Shown here one piece after another: positions 7,723 through 16,840 of a stretch of DNA of 22,570 nucleotides (positions are counted from its first letter, which is position 1; every line of letters begins with the position of its first letter). This stretch comes from Hyphomicrobiaceae bacterium. GTDB lineage: Bacteria; Pseudomonadota; Alphaproteobacteria; Rhizobiales; HXMU1428-3. Below the pieces are notes generated by a model. The model saw only the letters and a program-made list of their open reading frames with translations. It had not been told where the DNA came from and did not search any database. Made by a program: the position numbers and the translations under genes. The stretch lies in the NCBI GenBank assembly GCA_028285025.1, contig JANQQH010000066.1, positions 1 to 22,570 of the forward strand, in the 5' to 3' direction.

Positions 7723-7839
7723 TAGGCTCAGAACCTATTAATCTTATGTGTTTGGCTGTCTAACTGTCTAACTGTCTAACGTCTATCTGAGCCCTTCTAA
7801 GGCAACAGAACACATAAGATTAATTAGGTCCTGAGCCTA
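7723..7839. mobile_element. MITE-like element with inverted ends
   Basis: A 117-bp non-coding element. The left end (7723-7752) begins TAGGCTCAGAACCTATTAAT. The right end (7809-7839) is its reverse complement apart from one substitution and one extra base. Both ends are GGCTCAG.../...CTGAGCC flanked by TA, as expected of elements that insert at TA dinucleotides, such as IS630/mariner relatives. That family assignment is inference. The interior holds three CTGTCTAA units and another CTGAGCC (7788-7794). A second right end is found at 17861-17899. The element sits between convergent azlD and the HIT gene and could also act as a two-way hairpin. Confidence 0.75.
7756..7779. repeat. Three tandem CTGTCTAA units
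   Basis: Three exact 8-bp units at 7756-7763, 7764-7771 and 7772-7779, followed by a partial unit (CGTCTA), in the middle of the MITE-like element. Copy number is likely to vary by slippage. Confidence 0.9.
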
Positions 7840-7855
7840 CAAAAACAAAGTGGCT

Positions 7856-8281
7856 TTAAATATTATCCAACACGCCTTTATAAGCTTCGGCCAATTGCTC
7901 AAGCACATCTTGGTCTTCCATAACCGCGCTATGCGCCTTCAAACCAACCCCTTCAAAACGTGGCAAAACATGAAAATGAGTATGAAAAACAGTTTGGCCC
8001 CCAGCAGGTTGGTTAAACTGTTGGATGGTAATCCCATCTGCTTGGAAAGCCTCCATCGCCGCCCTTGCAATGAGTTGAACGGTGGTCATTAAAGGCCCAA
8101 GACTCATCGTGTCAGCCGTTAAGATATTTTCTGAAGGCGCCTTTGGGATAACCAAAGCATGGCCCTTTGATTGCGGCATAACATCAAGAAAAGAAAATGT
8201 ATCATTATCCTCATAAATTTTATGACTTGCAACGTCCCCACGTAAAATTTTTGCGAAAATATTATCTTGATCATATGCCAT
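7856..8281 (-). CDS. HIT-family nucleotide hydrolase
   Basis: Histidine-triad protein of 141 aa, the usual size of the HINT branch, which hydrolyses nucleoside phosphoramidates or related AMP conjugates in the cytoplasm. The catalytic triad motif HTHFHVLPR is at residues 100-108 (His100, His102, His104). Other family marks are the N-terminal NIFAKILRGDVASHKIYEDN, FLDVMPQSKGHALVIPK, and QFNQPAGGQTVFH before the triad. The physiological substrate cannot be told from sequence. The start at 8281 gives the standard N-terminus, although the ribosome site is weak (AAGAGAC about 11 bases upstream). It is followed by the convergent azlD side with the MITE-like element between. Confidence 0.93.
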   Translation of the reverse strand: MAYDQDNIFAKILRGDVASHKIYEDNDTFSFLDVMPQSKGHALVIPKAPSENILTADTMSLGPLMTTVQLIARAAMEAFQADGITIQQFNQPAGGQTVFHTHFHVLPRFEGVGLKAHSAVMEDQDVLEQLAEAYKGVLDNI

Positions 8282-8483
8282 AAATGAAGTGTCTCTTTTC
8301 TTTCAAAATTGAATGCAATGTTTTGAAAATGAAAATATGCGGTAGTTTATTTCTACCTGTAAAGGGCCAAAGTCTTAGCCAGAAATAAGATATAAACTCC
8401 TGCTAAAGATAAAAGCAAATCATCATGAGGGACAAAACAGTCTAAAAGGTATGTAACCGGAAACAGATAACAAAAACAAAACT

Positions 8484-9638
8484 TTATTTTGCAGATTCAT
8501 CTGCAGCTTTAGCTTCATCTGATACTGATCCTTTATCTGCTTCAGCATCAATTTCTTCGGAAGTTGCCTCTTTAATGCCTCTGACCTTTAAAAAGCGCAT
8601 GACCCTTTGGGCCGTTGAGAGGTCTAACCCCTCATACCGCCTGATAGCTTCAATGATCTGCGAGCTTTTGATTTCAGACAAATTCTCTCTAAGCTGCAAA
8701 AGGCTGGCAAAAGTTGACCTTTGAAAACCATTGGCTTTACACATAACCGCCAGAGCAGGTAATTCAGCTGTCAACAAGCCATGTCGAACGGTTTTTTGAT
8801 CAATAGAGGTTAAAAGCGAAAGAGCATAAATAATTTCATCGACCTTATTCAGTTTCACATAATGCATGATGACCCGTTCATCCAATTGTTTGCGATTATG
8901 TAAATATTCGATCTCTTGAAAAGCGGCCTCTAATTTATTGTCGCTCATTTCAATATCTATTGATTTAACATCAACGGTACGATCAATTTCACGGTCAGAA
9001 ATATCTAAACCAGCCTCACGGGCTTCAGTTTTAATTTTTGTTGAAACACGCTCTTTAATCACTTTCAACAAATCAGCCGGTGTATCTGAACGTTCATGCA
9101 GATTGCTATTTAGCTTTGTATCCTGATCAGCATGTTTGGCAAGTTTTTCAAATCCCTGACGAGAAAAATTGGCCCCCTTGTTAGAGGAAACTGTCTTCAA
9201 AACGTCCCCATTTCCCCGTTCAACTAAGACATCAGTCACTTTCGTTGCAATGTCCTCGCGCGAAGAAATAGCCAAAAGATGATCTTGGCTTTGTGTTTTG
9301 GCCACTTTCACTAAAAATTCGTCAGATAAAATCTTTGAACGTTGAAGAACAGGCCGGGCAACAGCAATACTATCTACAGCAAATTTATGCGTTGTAGCCC
9401 TTGGTGCATTAGACATATCCGCTAAGCGTTCAGAAAATTCCGCACGAACAGACTCTTCAAGCTCATTGGCTAGCCGATCCATAATTTGATCAAACGCATT
9501 ACGATGGTTTTCGTCCTGCTCTTGGCTTGTAATTTCAAATAGATCAGTTACGCGGTGCAGTAACTGCCGGCGGTTTTCACTTGATTTAGTAGACGAAAGG
9601 GTTTGTAACTCATCAAGAATCTCTGCACAATTCAACAT
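8484..9638 (-). CDS. DUF2336 domain protein
   Basis: Protein of 384 aa matching the alphaproteobacterial DUF2336 family. It is nearly all alpha-helical, with HEAT-like repeats: examples are DQIMDRLANELEESVRAEFSE, QDHLLAISSREDIATKVTDVLVERG and VRHGLLTAELPALAVMCKANG. The middle segment 190-240 is charged, and the C-terminal tail is acidic (SEEIDAEADKGSVSDEAKAA). No catalytic motif, signal peptide or membrane helix is seen, so it is probably a cytoplasmic scaffold or regulator; the family has no settled function. The start at 9638 has AAGGGG seven bases upstream. It is monocistronic, with about 200 bases of spacer on each side and no clear terminator. Confidence 0.85.
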   Translation of the reverse strand: MLNCAEILDELQTLSSTKSSENRRQLLHRVTDLFEITSQEQDENHRNAFDQIMDRLANELEESVRAEFSERLADMSNAPRATTHKFAVDSIAVARPVLQRSKILSDEFLVKVAKTQSQDHLLAISSREDIATKVTDVLVERGNGDVLKTVSSNKGANFSRQGFEKLAKHADQDTKLNSNLHERSDTPADLLKVIKERVSTKIKTEAREAGLDISDREIDRTVDVKSIDIEMSDNKLEAAFQEIEYLHNRKQLDERVIMHYVKLNKVDEIIYALSLLTSIDQKTVRHGLLTAELPALAVMCKANGFQRSTFASLLQLRENLSEIKSSQIIEAIRRYEGLDLSTAQRVMRFLKVRGIKEATSEEIDAEADKGSVSDEAKAADESAK

Positions 9639-9831
9639 ACGTTACCCCTTAATACAAGACAATTGCTGAATGTTTAAAAATTAAGCGTACTGCTTACATA
9701 TTTAACATTGTCTAAATATAAGGGTGAAAAATCAAAGAAATGGCTATTTATAGGGGTAAAAAGACGCCTAAAGCACAAAAAAACAACGTAAACTGATATG
9801 GTCAATATAAAACTGCCCGAAAGAAAGGCTT

Positions 9832-10314
9832 TTATGATTTAAAGGCAATAGATAAAATTTCATAAGATCGGGTGCCACCAGGTGTTCTCACTTCAGCAAC
9901 ATCGCCAATGGTTTTGCCAATAAGCGCGCGGGCTATTGGTGAGGTAACTGAAATTTTGCCCAATTTTACATCGGCTTCATATTCGCCAACAATTTTATAA
10001 ACGACTTCTTCTTCAGTATCTTCATCAACCAATTCAACAGTGGCACCAAACACCACCCGTTCACCAGAAAGCTTCGTAACATCAATAACATCAGCGCGTG
10101 AAAGCTTATCTTCCAAATCACTCACCCGGGCCTCATTCAACCCTTGAGCCTCTTTGGCCGCATGATATTCAGCATTTTCAGACAAATCACCATGCGCCCG
10201 TGCTTCTGCAATGGCTTGAATAATCCGAGGACGTTCAACACTTTTTCTGTGTTGCAGCTCTTTTTCAAGTTCAGCGTGGCCTTCCACGGTCATGGGGACT
10301 TTATCGACAGACAT
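9832..10314 (-). CDS. greA: Transcription elongation factor GreA
   Basis: Factor of 160 aa that enters the RNA polymerase secondary channel and stimulates cleavage of backtracked RNA. The N-terminal coiled coil (about residues 8-75) carries the acidic tip [17 protein letters not shown], with Asp43 and Glu46 as the residues that position the catalytic metal. The C-terminal FKBP-like domain includes [31 protein letters not shown] and a final YEILSI strand. The length is standard. The start at 10314 has AGGA about ten bases upstream. It follows carB by 50 bases on the same strand, a common order in alphaproteobacteria, so a shared transcript is likely. Confidence 0.97.
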   Translation of the reverse strand: MSVDKVPMTVEGHAELEKELQHRKSVERPRIIQAIAEARAHGDLSENAEYHAAKEAQGLNEARVSDLEDKLSRADVIDVTKLSGERVVFGATVELVDEDTEEEVVYKIVGEYEADVKLGKISVTSPIARALIGKTIGDVAEVRTPGGTRSYEILSIAFKS

Positions 10315-10364
10315 TGATGTATCCTAAAAATCTTTAGAGGCTATAGTTGTATGCTAGCTTTACT

Positions 10365-13300
10365 TTAATCACAAGAGGCGTGAGACATATAGTCCTGGAT
10401 GGGTGTAACCGTGATATTATCCTCATTTAAAGCGCAAATAGCCCGTGCAACAGCCCCAATCCCGGCAATAGTCGTATAATAAGGGATATGATAAAGCAAA
10501 GCTGTTTGGCGAATGGATTTACTATCCTCCAGCGCCTTTGTCCCTTCAGTGGTGTTAAAAACAATATCAACATCACCGTTTTTCATTGCATCAACAATAT
10601 GTGGGCGCCCCTCGAGCACTTTATTAATCGGCTTGGTCTCAACCCCGTTTTCGTTCAAAAACCGCGCTGTACCGCTGGTCGCAATGATCTGAAAGCCGCG
10701 CTCTTGTAACTGTTTTACCGGTTCAATCAGCCGTTCTTTATCACGCTCTTTCACAGAAACAAAAACTGTGCCCGCTGTCGGCAGTTTGATGCCTGCACCC
10801 AATTGACTTTTGGCAAAAGCCATAGAGAAATCATTATGCAGCCCCATGACCTCACCGGTGGAGCGCATCTCAGGGCCCAAAACGCTATCAACACCAGGAA
10901 AGCGCGTGAAAGGAAACACCGCTTCTTTCACTGCAATATGGTATAACTTTTGTTGCTTCAAATTGAATTTATTCAACGGCGCACCCGCCATCAATTCAGA
11001 GGCTATGGCCGCAATAGGGTAACCAATAACCTTGGCAACAAAAGGAACCGTGCGGCTAGCGCGCGGGTTAACTTCAAGTATGTAGATGTCCTCATCCTTA
11101 ATAGCAAACTGTACGTTCATCAGTCCAACCACATTCAAAGCCCTGGCAAGCTTTGTGGCTTGCTCTTCCAATTGGTTCAAAATAGACTGAGACAAAGAAT
11201 GCGGGGGCAGGGCACAGGCACTATCACCAGAGTGCACACCGGCTTCCTCAATATGTTCCATAATCCCTGCTATAAAAACATCTTTACCATCGCTAAGCGC
11301 ATCCACATCCACTTCAATCGCATCACGCAAATAACTGTCCAACAGCACCGGGCTATCACCAGAAACAATCACCGCTTCATTAATATAAAGGTCAAGTTGT
11401 TGTTGATTGTCAACAATCTCCATAGCCCGGCCTCCCAACACATAAGAGGGACGTATAACAACAGGAAAACCAATCTGTTGCGCAATGTCTGTTGCCTCTT
11501 GCGCCGAGCGCGCAATGCCATTGCGCGGTTGGGTGATGCCAAGCTTATCGATCAGGTCTTTAAACCGGTCTCTATCTTCAGCCAGATCAATGGCATCAGG
11601 GCTTGTGCCCAAAATAGGAATATCATTTTCTTCCAAATAGTTCGCAAGGTTAAGCGGGGTCTGCCCGCCAAATTGAACAATCACGCCTTTAACCGTCCCG
11701 GTTGATTGTTCCAGCTTGATAATTTCCAGCACATCTTCTTTGGTCAACGGCTCAAAATAAAGCCGGTCAGAGGTGTCATAATCAGTAGATACCGTCTCAG
11801 GGTTACAATTGACCATAATGGTTTGATAGCCCGCTTTGGATAGAGAAAAGGCGGCATGACAACAACAATAGTCAAACTCAATACCTTGCCCAATCCGGTT
11901 CGGGCCGCCGCCCAAAATAATGACCTTCTCTTTATCTTCCGGCGCCGCCTCGCATTGAACCTGGCCATCAATCATCGGGGTTTCATAGGTTGAATACATA
12001 TAGGCGGTAGGCGAAGCAAATTCAGCCGCACAAGTATCAATGCGTTTGTATACTGGGTGCACATCAAGAGAGCGCCGATGCTCAACCACATCAGTCTCTT
12101 TAAAGCCCGCCAATTCAGCTAACCGCGCATCAGAAAAACCCATCGCCTTCAATCGCCGCATTTGGTCCGCTTGTTGGGGCAGCCCATGCACCTTAACGCG
12201 CGCCTCTTGATCAACAAGCTCTTGCATTTGCTGCAAAAACCAAGGGTCAATTTTACAAGAGGCATAAATTTGTTCATGTGAAACACCGTGCCGCATCGCT
12301 TGCGCCACTTTTAGCAACCGGTCTGGTGTGGGTTGGCCAAGCGCTTCACGAATAACATTTTTATCATCCCCCTGGCCAAGGCCTTCAAAGGTAATGTCAT
12401 TCAAGCCGCTCAAACCGGTCTCAAGCGAGCGCAGGGCCTTCTGCAAACTTTCTTGGAACGTACGCCCAATCGCCATTGCCTCACCTACAGATTTCATCGC
12501 TGTTGTTAAAGTCGGCACAGCGCCAGGGAATTTTTCAAACGCAAATCGCGGAATTTTGGTGACCACATAATCAATGGTTGGCTCAAACGAAGCCGGCGTT
12601 GCCCCGCCGGTAATATCATTTTCCAACTCATCCAGCGTGTAACCAACAGCCAGTTTGGCCGCCACTTTGGCAATAGGAAACCCTGTCGCTTTGGAAGCCA
12701 GAGCCGATGAGCGTGAAACCCGTGGGTTCATTTCAATGACAACCAGGCGCCCATCATCAGGATTAACGGCAAACTGAACATTGGATCCACCGGTTTCAAC
12801 GCCAATCTCACGCAATACAGCAATAGAGGCATCACGCATGATTTGATATTCTTTGTCTGTCAAAGTCAGCGCTGGGGCAATGGTGATGCTATCGCCGGTG
12901 TGAATGCCCATCGGGTCAATGTTTTCAATCGAACAGATGATGATGCAGTTATCATCCTTGTCACGCACCACTTCCATTTCAAATTCTTTCCACCCAAGCA
13001 CAGACTCTTCAATCAAAACTTCAGTGGTTGGCGAGGCATCAAGCCCGCGCTCAATAATATCAAGGAACTCTTCTTTATTGTAAGCAATACCGCCCCCAGT
13101 TCCGCCCATGGTAAAAGACGGGCGAATAATGGCAGGCAAGCCAATATCATCCAAGCAATCAAGCGCTTCGCCGATGGTGTGGGCCACGCGCGATCTTGGC
13201 GTTTCCAGCCCGATTTTGTCCATTGCCTTGCGGAACAGGTCGCGGTCTTCAGCCTTATCAATCACACTGGCCTTAGCGCCAATCATCTCCACATTCAAAG

Positions 13301-13628
13301 CATCAAGAATGCCGCGCTTTTTCAATTCCAACGTTGTGTTAAGTGCAGTTTGCCCGCCCATGGTTGGCAAAATAGCGTCAGGGCGCTCTTCAGCAATGAT
13401 TTTTGCCACCACTTCTGGAGTGATTGGCTCAATATAGGTTGCATCAGCCAGCTCAGGGTCTGTCATGATGGTCGCCGGGTTCGAGTTCACCAGAATGACG
13501 CGATAGCCTTCATCTTTCAGCGCTTTCACTGCCTGGGTGCCTGAATAATCAAATTCACACGCCTGCCCGATAATAATGGGGCCGGCCCCGACAATGAGGA
13601 TGGAGGAGATATCGTCACGTTTTGGCAT
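10365..13628 (-). CDS. carB: Carbamoyl-phosphate synthase large subunit
   Basis: Enzyme of 1087 aa making carbamoyl phosphate from bicarbonate, ammonia and two ATP, for pyrimidines and arginine. It has two homologous ATP-grasp halves. The first begins [25 protein letters not shown] and includes [17 protein letters not shown] and [20 protein letters not shown]. The second begins [21 protein letters not shown] and includes [16 protein letters not shown] and [22 protein letters not shown]-terminal MGS-like allosteric domain follows (about 950-1087, with [18 protein letters not shown]). The full family length is present. The start at 13628 (MPKRDDISS) is the usual one, with only a weak ribosome site. 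Its partner carA is on the same strand about 4.3 kb upstream, separated by three accessory genes, so carB needs its own promoter or a long transcript. Confidence 0.98.
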   Translation of the reverse strand: MPKRDDISSILIVGAGPIIIGQACEFDYSGTQAVKALKDEGYRVILVNSNPATIMTDPELADATYIEPITPEVVAKIIAEERPDAILPTMGGQTALNTTLELKKRGILDALNVEMIGAKASVIDKAEDRDLFRKAMDKIGLETPRSRVAHTIGEALDCLDDIGLPAIIRPSFTMGGTGGGIAYNKEEFLDIIERGLDASPTTEVLIEESVLGWKEFEMEVVRDKDDNCIIICSIENIDPMGIHTGDSITIAPALTLTDKEYQIMRDASIAVLREIGVETGGSNVQFAVNPDDGRLVVIEMNPRVSRSSALASKATGFPIAKVAAKLAVGYTLDELENDITGGATPASFEPTIDYVVTKIPRFAFEKFPGAVPTLTTAMKSVGEAMAIGRTFQESLQKALRSLETGLSGLNDITFEGLGQGDDKNVIREALGQPTPDRLLKVAQAMRHGVSHEQIYASCKIDPWFLQQMQELVDQEARVKVHGLPQQADQMRRLKAMGFSDARLAELAGFKETDVVEHRRSLDVHPVYKRIDTCAAEFASPTAYMYSTYETPMIDGQVQCEAAPEDKEKVIILGGGPNRIGQGIEFDYCCCHAAFSLSKAGYQTIMVNCNPETVSTDYDTSDRLYFEPLTKEDVLEIIKLEQSTGTVKGVIVQFGGQTPLNLANYLEENDIPILGTSPDAIDLAEDRDRFKDLIDKLGITQPRNGIARSAQEATDIAQQIGFPVVIRPSYVLGGRAMEIVDNQQQLDLYINEAVIVSGDSPVLLDSYLRDAIEVDVDALSDGKDVFIAGIMEHIEEAGVHSGDSACALPPHSLSQSILNQLEEQATKLARALNVVGLMNVQFAIKDEDIYILEVNPRASRTVPFVAKVIGYPIAAIASELMAGAPLNKFNLKQQKLYHIAVKEAVFPFTRFPGVDSVLGPEMRSTGEVMGLHNDFSMAFAKSQLGAGIKLPTAGTVFVSVKERDKERLIEPVKQLQERGFQIIATSGTARFLNENGVETKPINKVLEGRPHIVDAMKNGDVDIVFNTTEGTKALEDSKSIRQTALLYHIPYYTTIAGIGAVARAICALNEDNITVTPIQDYMSHASCD

Positions 13629-13819
13629 AAGGTTCTCAGTCGTTTGTCAGTTTATGCGTGTGCAAAATTTAGGCACATTAAGCGCCTTGCAAGAGCATAT
13701 AAATTATTGGTTTGGTGAGCTGACTTTTTAGCCCTTCTGAGACGGGCACCTTAAACAAGGAATCTACCAAGGGCAATCCCTAAACGGGCGAAAAAAGGGA
13801 AATTTTGCGAAAATCCAAC

Positions 13820-15223
13820 TTATATTTTAATCCCGTCCCGTTTCAGCTCGTTTGCGCTGGCCAGCGCAACGCGTGTGCCCTTTGGCGGGTTATACCATCC
13901 TTGGTCTTTGGTGTCTTTAAGCTGATTGCGCACCTTTAAAACTGTAAACATGCCGCCCATGGAAATATAATCATAAGGTCCCTCCAGCCCCACCATGGGA
14001 ATAGCGTTATCAGGGGTGGGCATATGTTTCACATGTTTGCCCATATCCCCCATGCCATGCGTGCCCATGGCCATAAATTCGGGCACCAATTGGCGCAAAC
14101 TAGGGTCAATTGTATCGGTTTTCACGCCCAACATATTGGGAATGCCATGTCCCATCTGGTTCATTGTGTGATGAGACATATGACAATGCATCGCCCAATC
14201 CCCTGGATTGTCAGCAATAAATTCAATATTGCGCGTTTGCCCCGTGGCCACCAAAACGGTTGTCTCAGGCCAACGCGCTGCAGGCGGTATCACCCCGCCA
14301 TCCGTCTCGGAAATTTGAAATGTGTGCCCATGCAAGTGAATGGCATGATGGCTCATGGCACTTAAATTACCAATGCGAATGCGCACCCGCTCCCCGGTTT
14401 GAACAACCAACGCAGAGGTGCCGGGAAATACACGGGCATTTATGGTCAAGGTGTTAAAGCCAACCGGCACACTTGTGTCTGGCCGGTAAGTACCAGGCTT
14501 AATATCCCATTCCGATAACAGCATCGCAAAATCGCGATCAGGCCGTGGTTCTTGTGGGCGGCGAGGGTGAACAATAATGAGCCCCATCATCCCCATGCCC
14601 TTTTGCACCATGCCGTCTTTGTGCGAATGATACATTAAGGTGCCATGTTGGGTAAATGTCCATTCATATTTAAAAGTCTCCCCCGGTTGGATAGGGCGCT
14701 GGGTCAGGCCAGAGACCCCATCTTGCCCCATAGGCAAAATCACCCCATGCCAATGCACGCTGGTTGGCACCTTCAGTTTATTGGTCACATAAATGCGCAC
14801 CCTGTCCCCTTCAACCGCCTCAATCACCGGTCCATGCACCTGCCCATTATAGCCCCAGCAATGCGCTTTTAACCCTGGGGAGAATTCATGCATAACTTCC
14901 TGCGCGGTGAGGTGATAAATTTTAACCCCATCTTTGATTTTAAAGGGCGCGGTGCTGCCATCAGGAACTGAGACAGGCAAATAGTCCTTGCCTGGTTCCC
15001 CAGGCGGGTAAGTGCCCAAAGGATCAACGGTTCTTGGATAATAAGGATTGCTGGTCGGCGTTTGATAAACGTCATCACTCAACACTGGCATGTCTGTTTT
15101 GTGTTCGCCGTGCATGTCATGATGGTCATGGTGAGGGTGAGCTTCTCCAGCTCTGGCTTTCTTGGCTGAAAACAACCCTGCAAAAAGGGCGCTAAACAAG
15201 GCCTCGCGTCGTGTCAATTTCAT
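13820..15223 (-). CDS. Tat-exported multicopper oxidase
   Basis: Periplasmic copper oxidase of 467 aa. The N-terminus LTRREALFSALFAGLFSA is a twin-arginine signal, probably cut after AKKARA. A His-rich stretch (HPHHDHHDMHGEH, 29-41) follows. All copper motifs are present: HWHG (157-160), HSHKDG (199-204), HLHGHTF (296-302) and HCHMSHHTMNQM (346-357), which supplies the type 1 Cys347 and axial Met357. Late Met/His clusters (MAMGTHGMGDMGKHVKHM) fit copper binding. It probably oxidises Cu(I) or a phenolic substrate in copper tolerance; the substrate is inferred. AGGAGG lies in the last codons of the TolC-like gene, whose stop is three bases away, so translation should be coupled. No copper pump or chaperone gene is next to it in this window. 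Confidence 0.93.
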   Translation of the reverse strand: MKLTRREALFSALFAGLFSAKKARAGEAHPHHDHHDMHGEHKTDMPVLSDDVYQTPTSNPYYPRTVDPLGTYPPGEPGKDYLPVSVPDGSTAPFKIKDGVKIYHLTAQEVMHEFSPGLKAHCWGYNGQVHGPVIEAVEGDRVRIYVTNKLKVPTSVHWHGVILPMGQDGVSGLTQRPIQPGETFKYEWTFTQHGTLMYHSHKDGMVQKGMGMMGLIIVHPRRPQEPRPDRDFAMLLSEWDIKPGTYRPDTSVPVGFNTLTINARVFPGTSALVVQTGERVRIRIGNLSAMSHHAIHLHGHTFQISETDGGVIPPAARWPETTVLVATGQTRNIEFIADNPGDWAMHCHMSHHTMNQMGHGIPNMLGVKTDTIDPSLRQLVPEFMAMGTHGMGDMGKHVKHMPTPDNAIPMVGLEGPYDYISMGGMFTVLKVRNQLKDTKDQGWYNPPKGTRVALASANELKRDGIKI

Positions 15224-15226
15224 AGG

Positions 15227-16666
15227 TCAATGACCTCCTGTATCCAAGGGAGCATCCGATTGAGTGAGATTAAAATTTGATAAACCAGTCAGACCGTCTT
15301 GATTGAAATGCCCTTGAAGCAATTGGGTCAATTCAATCAAGGTCATCCAACTTTCCACTTGCAAAACAAAGTATTCTTGTTGGCGAGCAAGCTTTTGTTC
15401 TTTGGCCGTAAGCAGTCCAAAGGCTCCTTGCTGCATGGCGTTATAATCTTTCAACGCCCCTTTTTGTAAACGCGTTACATCGGGCAAAACCTTCAAGCGA
15501 TAATGGGCACGTAATTTGGATTGATCTTTAAATTTTTGGGCTAACAACGCGGCCCTGTTGGCAACAGCCCTCATGAGCGCGTTAAGAGCAATCTCTTTCT
15601 GGCGTAACTGATGATAGGCCTTTAAGCGTTTGGCCTGTCCATGATCAAAAAGGGGGATCGTCAGTTCCCCAACAGGGCCAATTTGTTTCTCGCCGTCATC
15701 GCGTTCATATTCAATACCAAGCTCTAGATCTGGGATCAGGTTTTGACGCCGCTGTAATTGCTTTTGCAAACCAAAGGTGATCAACTCTTGGCGCGCAATG
15801 GCAATGTTTAGACTGTTTTGCAAAGCATGCCTTTTGATTGCCTTTGTCGGCCTGATCGAGCCAGGTAATTTGGTCATTCTGCCAGGCATTTGCCAACGCC
15901 CCAGATCCCTTTCATCAAGCCCCATTGCGTTGTGAAGTTGGGCCCGGCTTTGGCGTGCTTTTGCTTGGGCCTTTAACAAATCTGCATGACGCTGATTAAC
16001 CCTTGCTTTGGCCTTGTCATACGCCGTCTGAGAGATATTGCCCGCCTCAAACAGCCCCTTTGCCAGTGTTTGTGAAGCTGTAGCGATTTCCAAGGCCTGC
16101 TTTGCAAACCGAACTGATTTCCGGCTTGCTAAGTGGGTGATATAAGCGCGATGCGTCTGGCCCGCATAAGCAAGGATCGCACTGACCACACGGTATTTTT
16201 CAGTTTCTAACTGGGACCGGGCCACCTCTTGGCGCAAAGGTTTTTGCAGCAAATCACTCAAAGAGGCAACCAAAGCCAGGGCAATATTGGGAGAGCTAGG
16301 CTCGTTGGTAAACAAAGTGCTGACCTCAAGCACTGGATTTTTCAATAACCCCGCCTGGCTAAGGTCAGCCTGCTTAATGCCCAGATTTTGATAAAGACTT
16401 ACAAGCTGTTTGTTTTCCAAAAGGGTCAGTTGAATTGCTTTTTTGGCTGTCAGCGACCCTTGAAAATAGGGGGAAATATCATGAGTTTCATCATCGCGAG
16501 CCAGTTCTAAATGCGTGTTGGTCTGCAAGGATAAGAGATTAGAAACATCTGTTAAGCGGTTTTCATTTGGAACCATTTGACAAGCCCCCAAGACAGCACC
16601 AACCAAAATAAGGGCTATAAACCCTAACAGTTCCAGCGTTTTTTTGACAAAACCACGCATGATCAT
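15227..16666 (-). CDS. TolC/OEP-family outer-membrane efflux lipoprotein
   Basis: Outer-membrane efflux protein of 479 aa, of the TolC/CusC type that forms a trimeric exit duct. The N-terminus has a lipoprotein signal with lipobox LGAC (Cys29). The body has the long heptad-rich helices of the OEP fold in two repeats: AYAGQTHRAYITHLASRKSVRFAKQ-type and GLFEAGNISQTAYDKAKARVNQR in the first, then LELGIEYERDDGEKQIGPVGELTIPLFDHGQAK and LKVLPDVTRLQKGALKDYNAMQQGAFGLL-type segments in the second. The start ATG at 16666 opens MIMRGF; ATG at 16660 is a close alternative. It precedes the multicopper oxidase by three bases and is first in that operon. No RND pump or membrane-fusion gene adjoins it, which is unusual, so its pump may be elsewhere. 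A metal-type promoter lies upstream. Confidence 0.9.
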   Translation of the reverse strand: MIMRGFVKKTLELLGFIALILVGAVLGACQMVPNENRLTDVSNLLSLQTNTHLELARDDETHDISPYFQGSLTAKKAIQLTLLENKQLVSLYQNLGIKQADLSQAGLLKNPVLEVSTLFTNEPSSPNIALALVASLSDLLQKPLRQEVARSQLETEKYRVVSAILAYAGQTHRAYITHLASRKSVRFAKQALEIATASQTLAKGLFEAGNISQTAYDKAKARVNQRHADLLKAQAKARQSRAQLHNAMGLDERDLGRWQMPGRMTKLPGSIRPTKAIKRHALQNSLNIAIARQELITFGLQKQLQRRQNLIPDLELGIEYERDDGEKQIGPVGELTIPLFDHGQAKRLKAYHQLRQKEIALNALMRAVANRAALLAQKFKDQSKLRAHYRLKVLPDVTRLQKGALKDYNAMQQGAFGLLTAKEQKLARQQEYFVLQVESWMTLIELTQLLQGHFNQDGLTGLSNFNLTQSDAPLDTGGH

Positions 16667-16691
16667 TCATCTATTCCTAAACAATGCAAAT

Positions 16692-16732
16692 CCCCTTGAA
16701 GGGCCAAGCTTTAATGAAAGCCCTTTAAGGGG
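16692..16732 (-). other. Hairpin in the 5' leader of the oxidase operon
   Basis: CCCCTTGAAGGG (16692-16703) faces CCCTTTAAGGGG (16721-16732), a 12-base inverted repeat with one imperfect pair. Inside is a small CTTT/AAAG stem. It lies between the proposed promoter and the TolC-like start. There is no T run, so it is not a standard terminator; mRNA stabilisation or a protein site is possible. Confidence 0.5.
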
Positions 16733-16752
16733 GGTAAAAAAGATGAATGTAA

Positions 16753-16783
16753 AAGATAAAGTCTCCTGTCAGGGGAAGGTCAA
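16753..16783 (-). promoter_or_regulatory. MerR/CueR-type metal promoter with 19-bp spacer
   Basis: On the minus strand, -35 TTGACC (16783-16778) is followed by exactly 19 bases and a -10 box TATCTT (16758-16753). An over-long 19-bp spacer holding a dyad is the hallmark of MerR-family promoters. Here ACCTTCC-N7-GGAGACT resembles the CueR operator ACCTTCC-N7-GGAAGGT: the left half is perfect and the right half matches 4 of 7. It points at the TolC-like/oxidase operon, whose start is about 85 bases downstream, and fits a copper-induced unit. No MerR-type gene is in the window. Confidence 0.65.
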
Positions 16784-16840
16784 GTTAAGAGAGCACCTTA
16801 CCCATCATAGACCGCAACAGGCAGTTCACTTGGCTTTATG

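Noticed and set aside
7756..7779. CTGTCTAA repeats considered as a CRISPR fragment
   Set aside because: The units are 8 bp and contiguous with no spacers, and no cas genes are present.
10950..11705. Long plus-strand open frame of 251 codons
   Set aside because: It lies fully antisense to carB; its residue pattern is the mirror of carB codons and it shows no family motif.
12843..13544. Plus-strand open frame of 233 codons
   Set aside because: It is antisense to the first half of carB, with no ribosome site or recognisable domain.
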